A DNA stretch of 15,987 nucleotides, taken from the NCBI GenBank assembly GCA_037576215.1, contig JBANDB010000026.1, forward strand, positions 1-15,987, read 5' to 3'. Both the position numbers and the translations under genes were made by a program. Below, one piece after another: positions 15,223 to 15,987 of this stretch. The stretch's first letter is position 1, and every line of letters starts with the position of its first letter. Origin of the DNA: Armillaria gallica. Lineage: Eukaryota; Basidiomycota; Agaricomycetes; Agaricales; Physalacriaceae. The notes below the pieces were generated by a model. The model did no database searches and was not told the DNA's origin. It worked only from the letters and a program-made list of their open reading frames with translations.

Positions 15223-15907
15223 TGATAGGGACAGCCCGGCACTGAGGGCGGAAAGAGCAAAAGTATCCCAAATGAGGACGCCGCCCTTCAGCGGGACCGA
15301 CAGGACCCAAAGACGGGATAGGTTGGGAACGGACCGAAAAACGGTACGGAACGAACCCGGCGGTACCCACCGCGGAACCCCAGAAAGGAACAGAGGAATG
15401 GAATGACGGAAGAATGGGGACGGAAAGCGGATAGCGGAGAAGGAAAGCAGGATCCGCTAAGAGACAACGGAGGTACCTTAGTCGGACGGGATACTATAAA
15501 ACTGTACAATATGTTCGGAATAAATCATCTCTTTCACCTCGAGACATAGTCCAGCGTCCACGATACAGAGTTCAAAAGACATTCCGAACTAGTCCGTTGC
15601 GTCCTGCGTATCCTACAGCGTTTCCGTCACCGATTCCGACAGCGTCCTCTCTCTTACCGCGCTTCTACCGATCCGTCGTCTACCGAGAAAACATAACATT
15701 CCGATAAACCGCTAGAGGTTTCCGCCAAAAGGTTTCCGTCCTACCGACAGCTACTTCCGTTGCACGCTCAGACGGTCGACAAAGAGCAATCAGGTGGTTA
15801 TCCTCGAAAGATTCTTCGCTGACTATCAGTCACCCCTATAGCACGCTAATAATATCAGACTTAACAAAAGTCTACATTCTGCTTATAGGAAGTTAGTGAC
15901 GTTATCA
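15223..15907 (+). repeat. 3' LTR (685 bp)
   Basis: It matches 592-1273 with six substitutions and three extra single bases (near 15717-15741), about 99 percent identical in aligned bases. It starts TGATAGGG and ends GTTATCA. Its AATAAA (15519-15524) would direct 3' processing of the genomic RNA. The sequence beyond it (atcct) is not the same as the five bases before the 5' LTR. Confidence 0.95.
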
Positions 15908-15987
15908 ATCCTGAAATGAGTGGTCCTGAGGCAAGGAGCATTCTGCTAGTGTCGTCCAGAATAGTAACTCCTGTGCTGCTGAAGGTG
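15908..15987. other. 3' flanking host DNA
   Basis: Eighty bases with no recognisable feature. No target-site duplication of the 5' flank is present at the junction. A 7-base match to the last bases of the 5' flank (gtgtcgt) occurs about 40 bp in, which may be chance. Confidence 0.5.

Larger units (their letters stand above)
592..15907 (+). mobile_element. Complete 15.3-kb Ty3/gypsy LTR retrotransposon with antisense accessory gene array
   Basis: The element is bounded by near-identical LTRs that begin TGATA and end TATCA. In order it has a PBS, gag, protease, reverse transcriptase, RNase H, integrase, an accessory region on the opposite strand, and a PPT. The order RT-RNase H-integrase places it in Ty3/gypsy (Metaviridae). 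Usual fungal members are about 5-7 kb (family knowledge). The extra length here is the 8078-15005 accessory block. All cis elements for reverse transcription are visible, but gag-pol carries several single-base frame changes, so this copy as written would not make one continuous polyprotein. No 5-bp target duplication is visible. Confidence 0.93.

Noticed and set aside
1..15987. tRNA, rRNA or CRISPR features
   Set aside because: No cloverleaf, rRNA core sequence or regularly spaced direct repeats were seen.

Overview
The window is filled almost entirely by one very large LTR retrotransposon of the Ty3/gypsy (Metaviridae) type, positions 592-15907 (15.3 kb), in a fungal and probably basidiomycete (Agaricomycete) genome. 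The fungal call rests on the style of the Gag-Pol protein (CCHC Gag, DSG protease, FIDD reverse transcriptase, RNase H, HHCC/DDE integrase with a GPY/F-like tail and no chromodomain) and on many 47-58 nt introns with GTATGT/GTAAGT-type donors. The host genus cannot be told from this window. The flanks (1-591 and 15908-15987) are short, AT-richer and hold no recognisable gene.

Layout: 5' LTR (592-1273), primer-binding site (about 1277-1293), an AUG-free leader, gag-pol on the + strand (1644-7859), a short convergent spacer, then about 7.1 kb of accessory DNA on the - strand, a polypurine tract (15214-15222) and the 3' LTR (15223-15907). The LTRs differ by 6 substitutions and 3 single-base indels, so the insertion is young. 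Gag-pol reads as one long polyprotein broken by about seven single-base frame changes, with no in-frame stop inside the recognisable domains.

The striking part is 8078-15005: five tandem, strongly diverged copies of one unrecognised gene family, all antisense to gag-pol (called units 1-5 here, left to right). Each has an N-terminal helical module (about 90 residues; AD, WPR, LVERW and a late Trp), a Pro/Ser/Arg-rich linker and a C-terminal module (WLPxxLPFPxxF, then an Arg-rich helix ending RYxxECxxAL). Introns sit at two conserved places, before and after the linker. Four units have a TATA box just upstream of the ATG. Unit 2 is fully open (245 aa, one intron). Unit 1 has an expanded linker with a six-cysteine zinc-binding-like cluster. 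Units 1, 3, 4 and 5 contain single-base frame conflicts. A short sixth fragment may abut the 3' LTR.

Inferred working: the 5' LTR drives the genomic/gag-pol RNA, while the accessory genes are probably transcribed from their own promoters on the other strand and spliced there. Because their introns are antisense in the genomic RNA, they would survive reverse transcription. A second polypurine-tract-like element with the same upstream stem lies at 10602-10637, inside the accessory array. The function of the accessory family is unknown.
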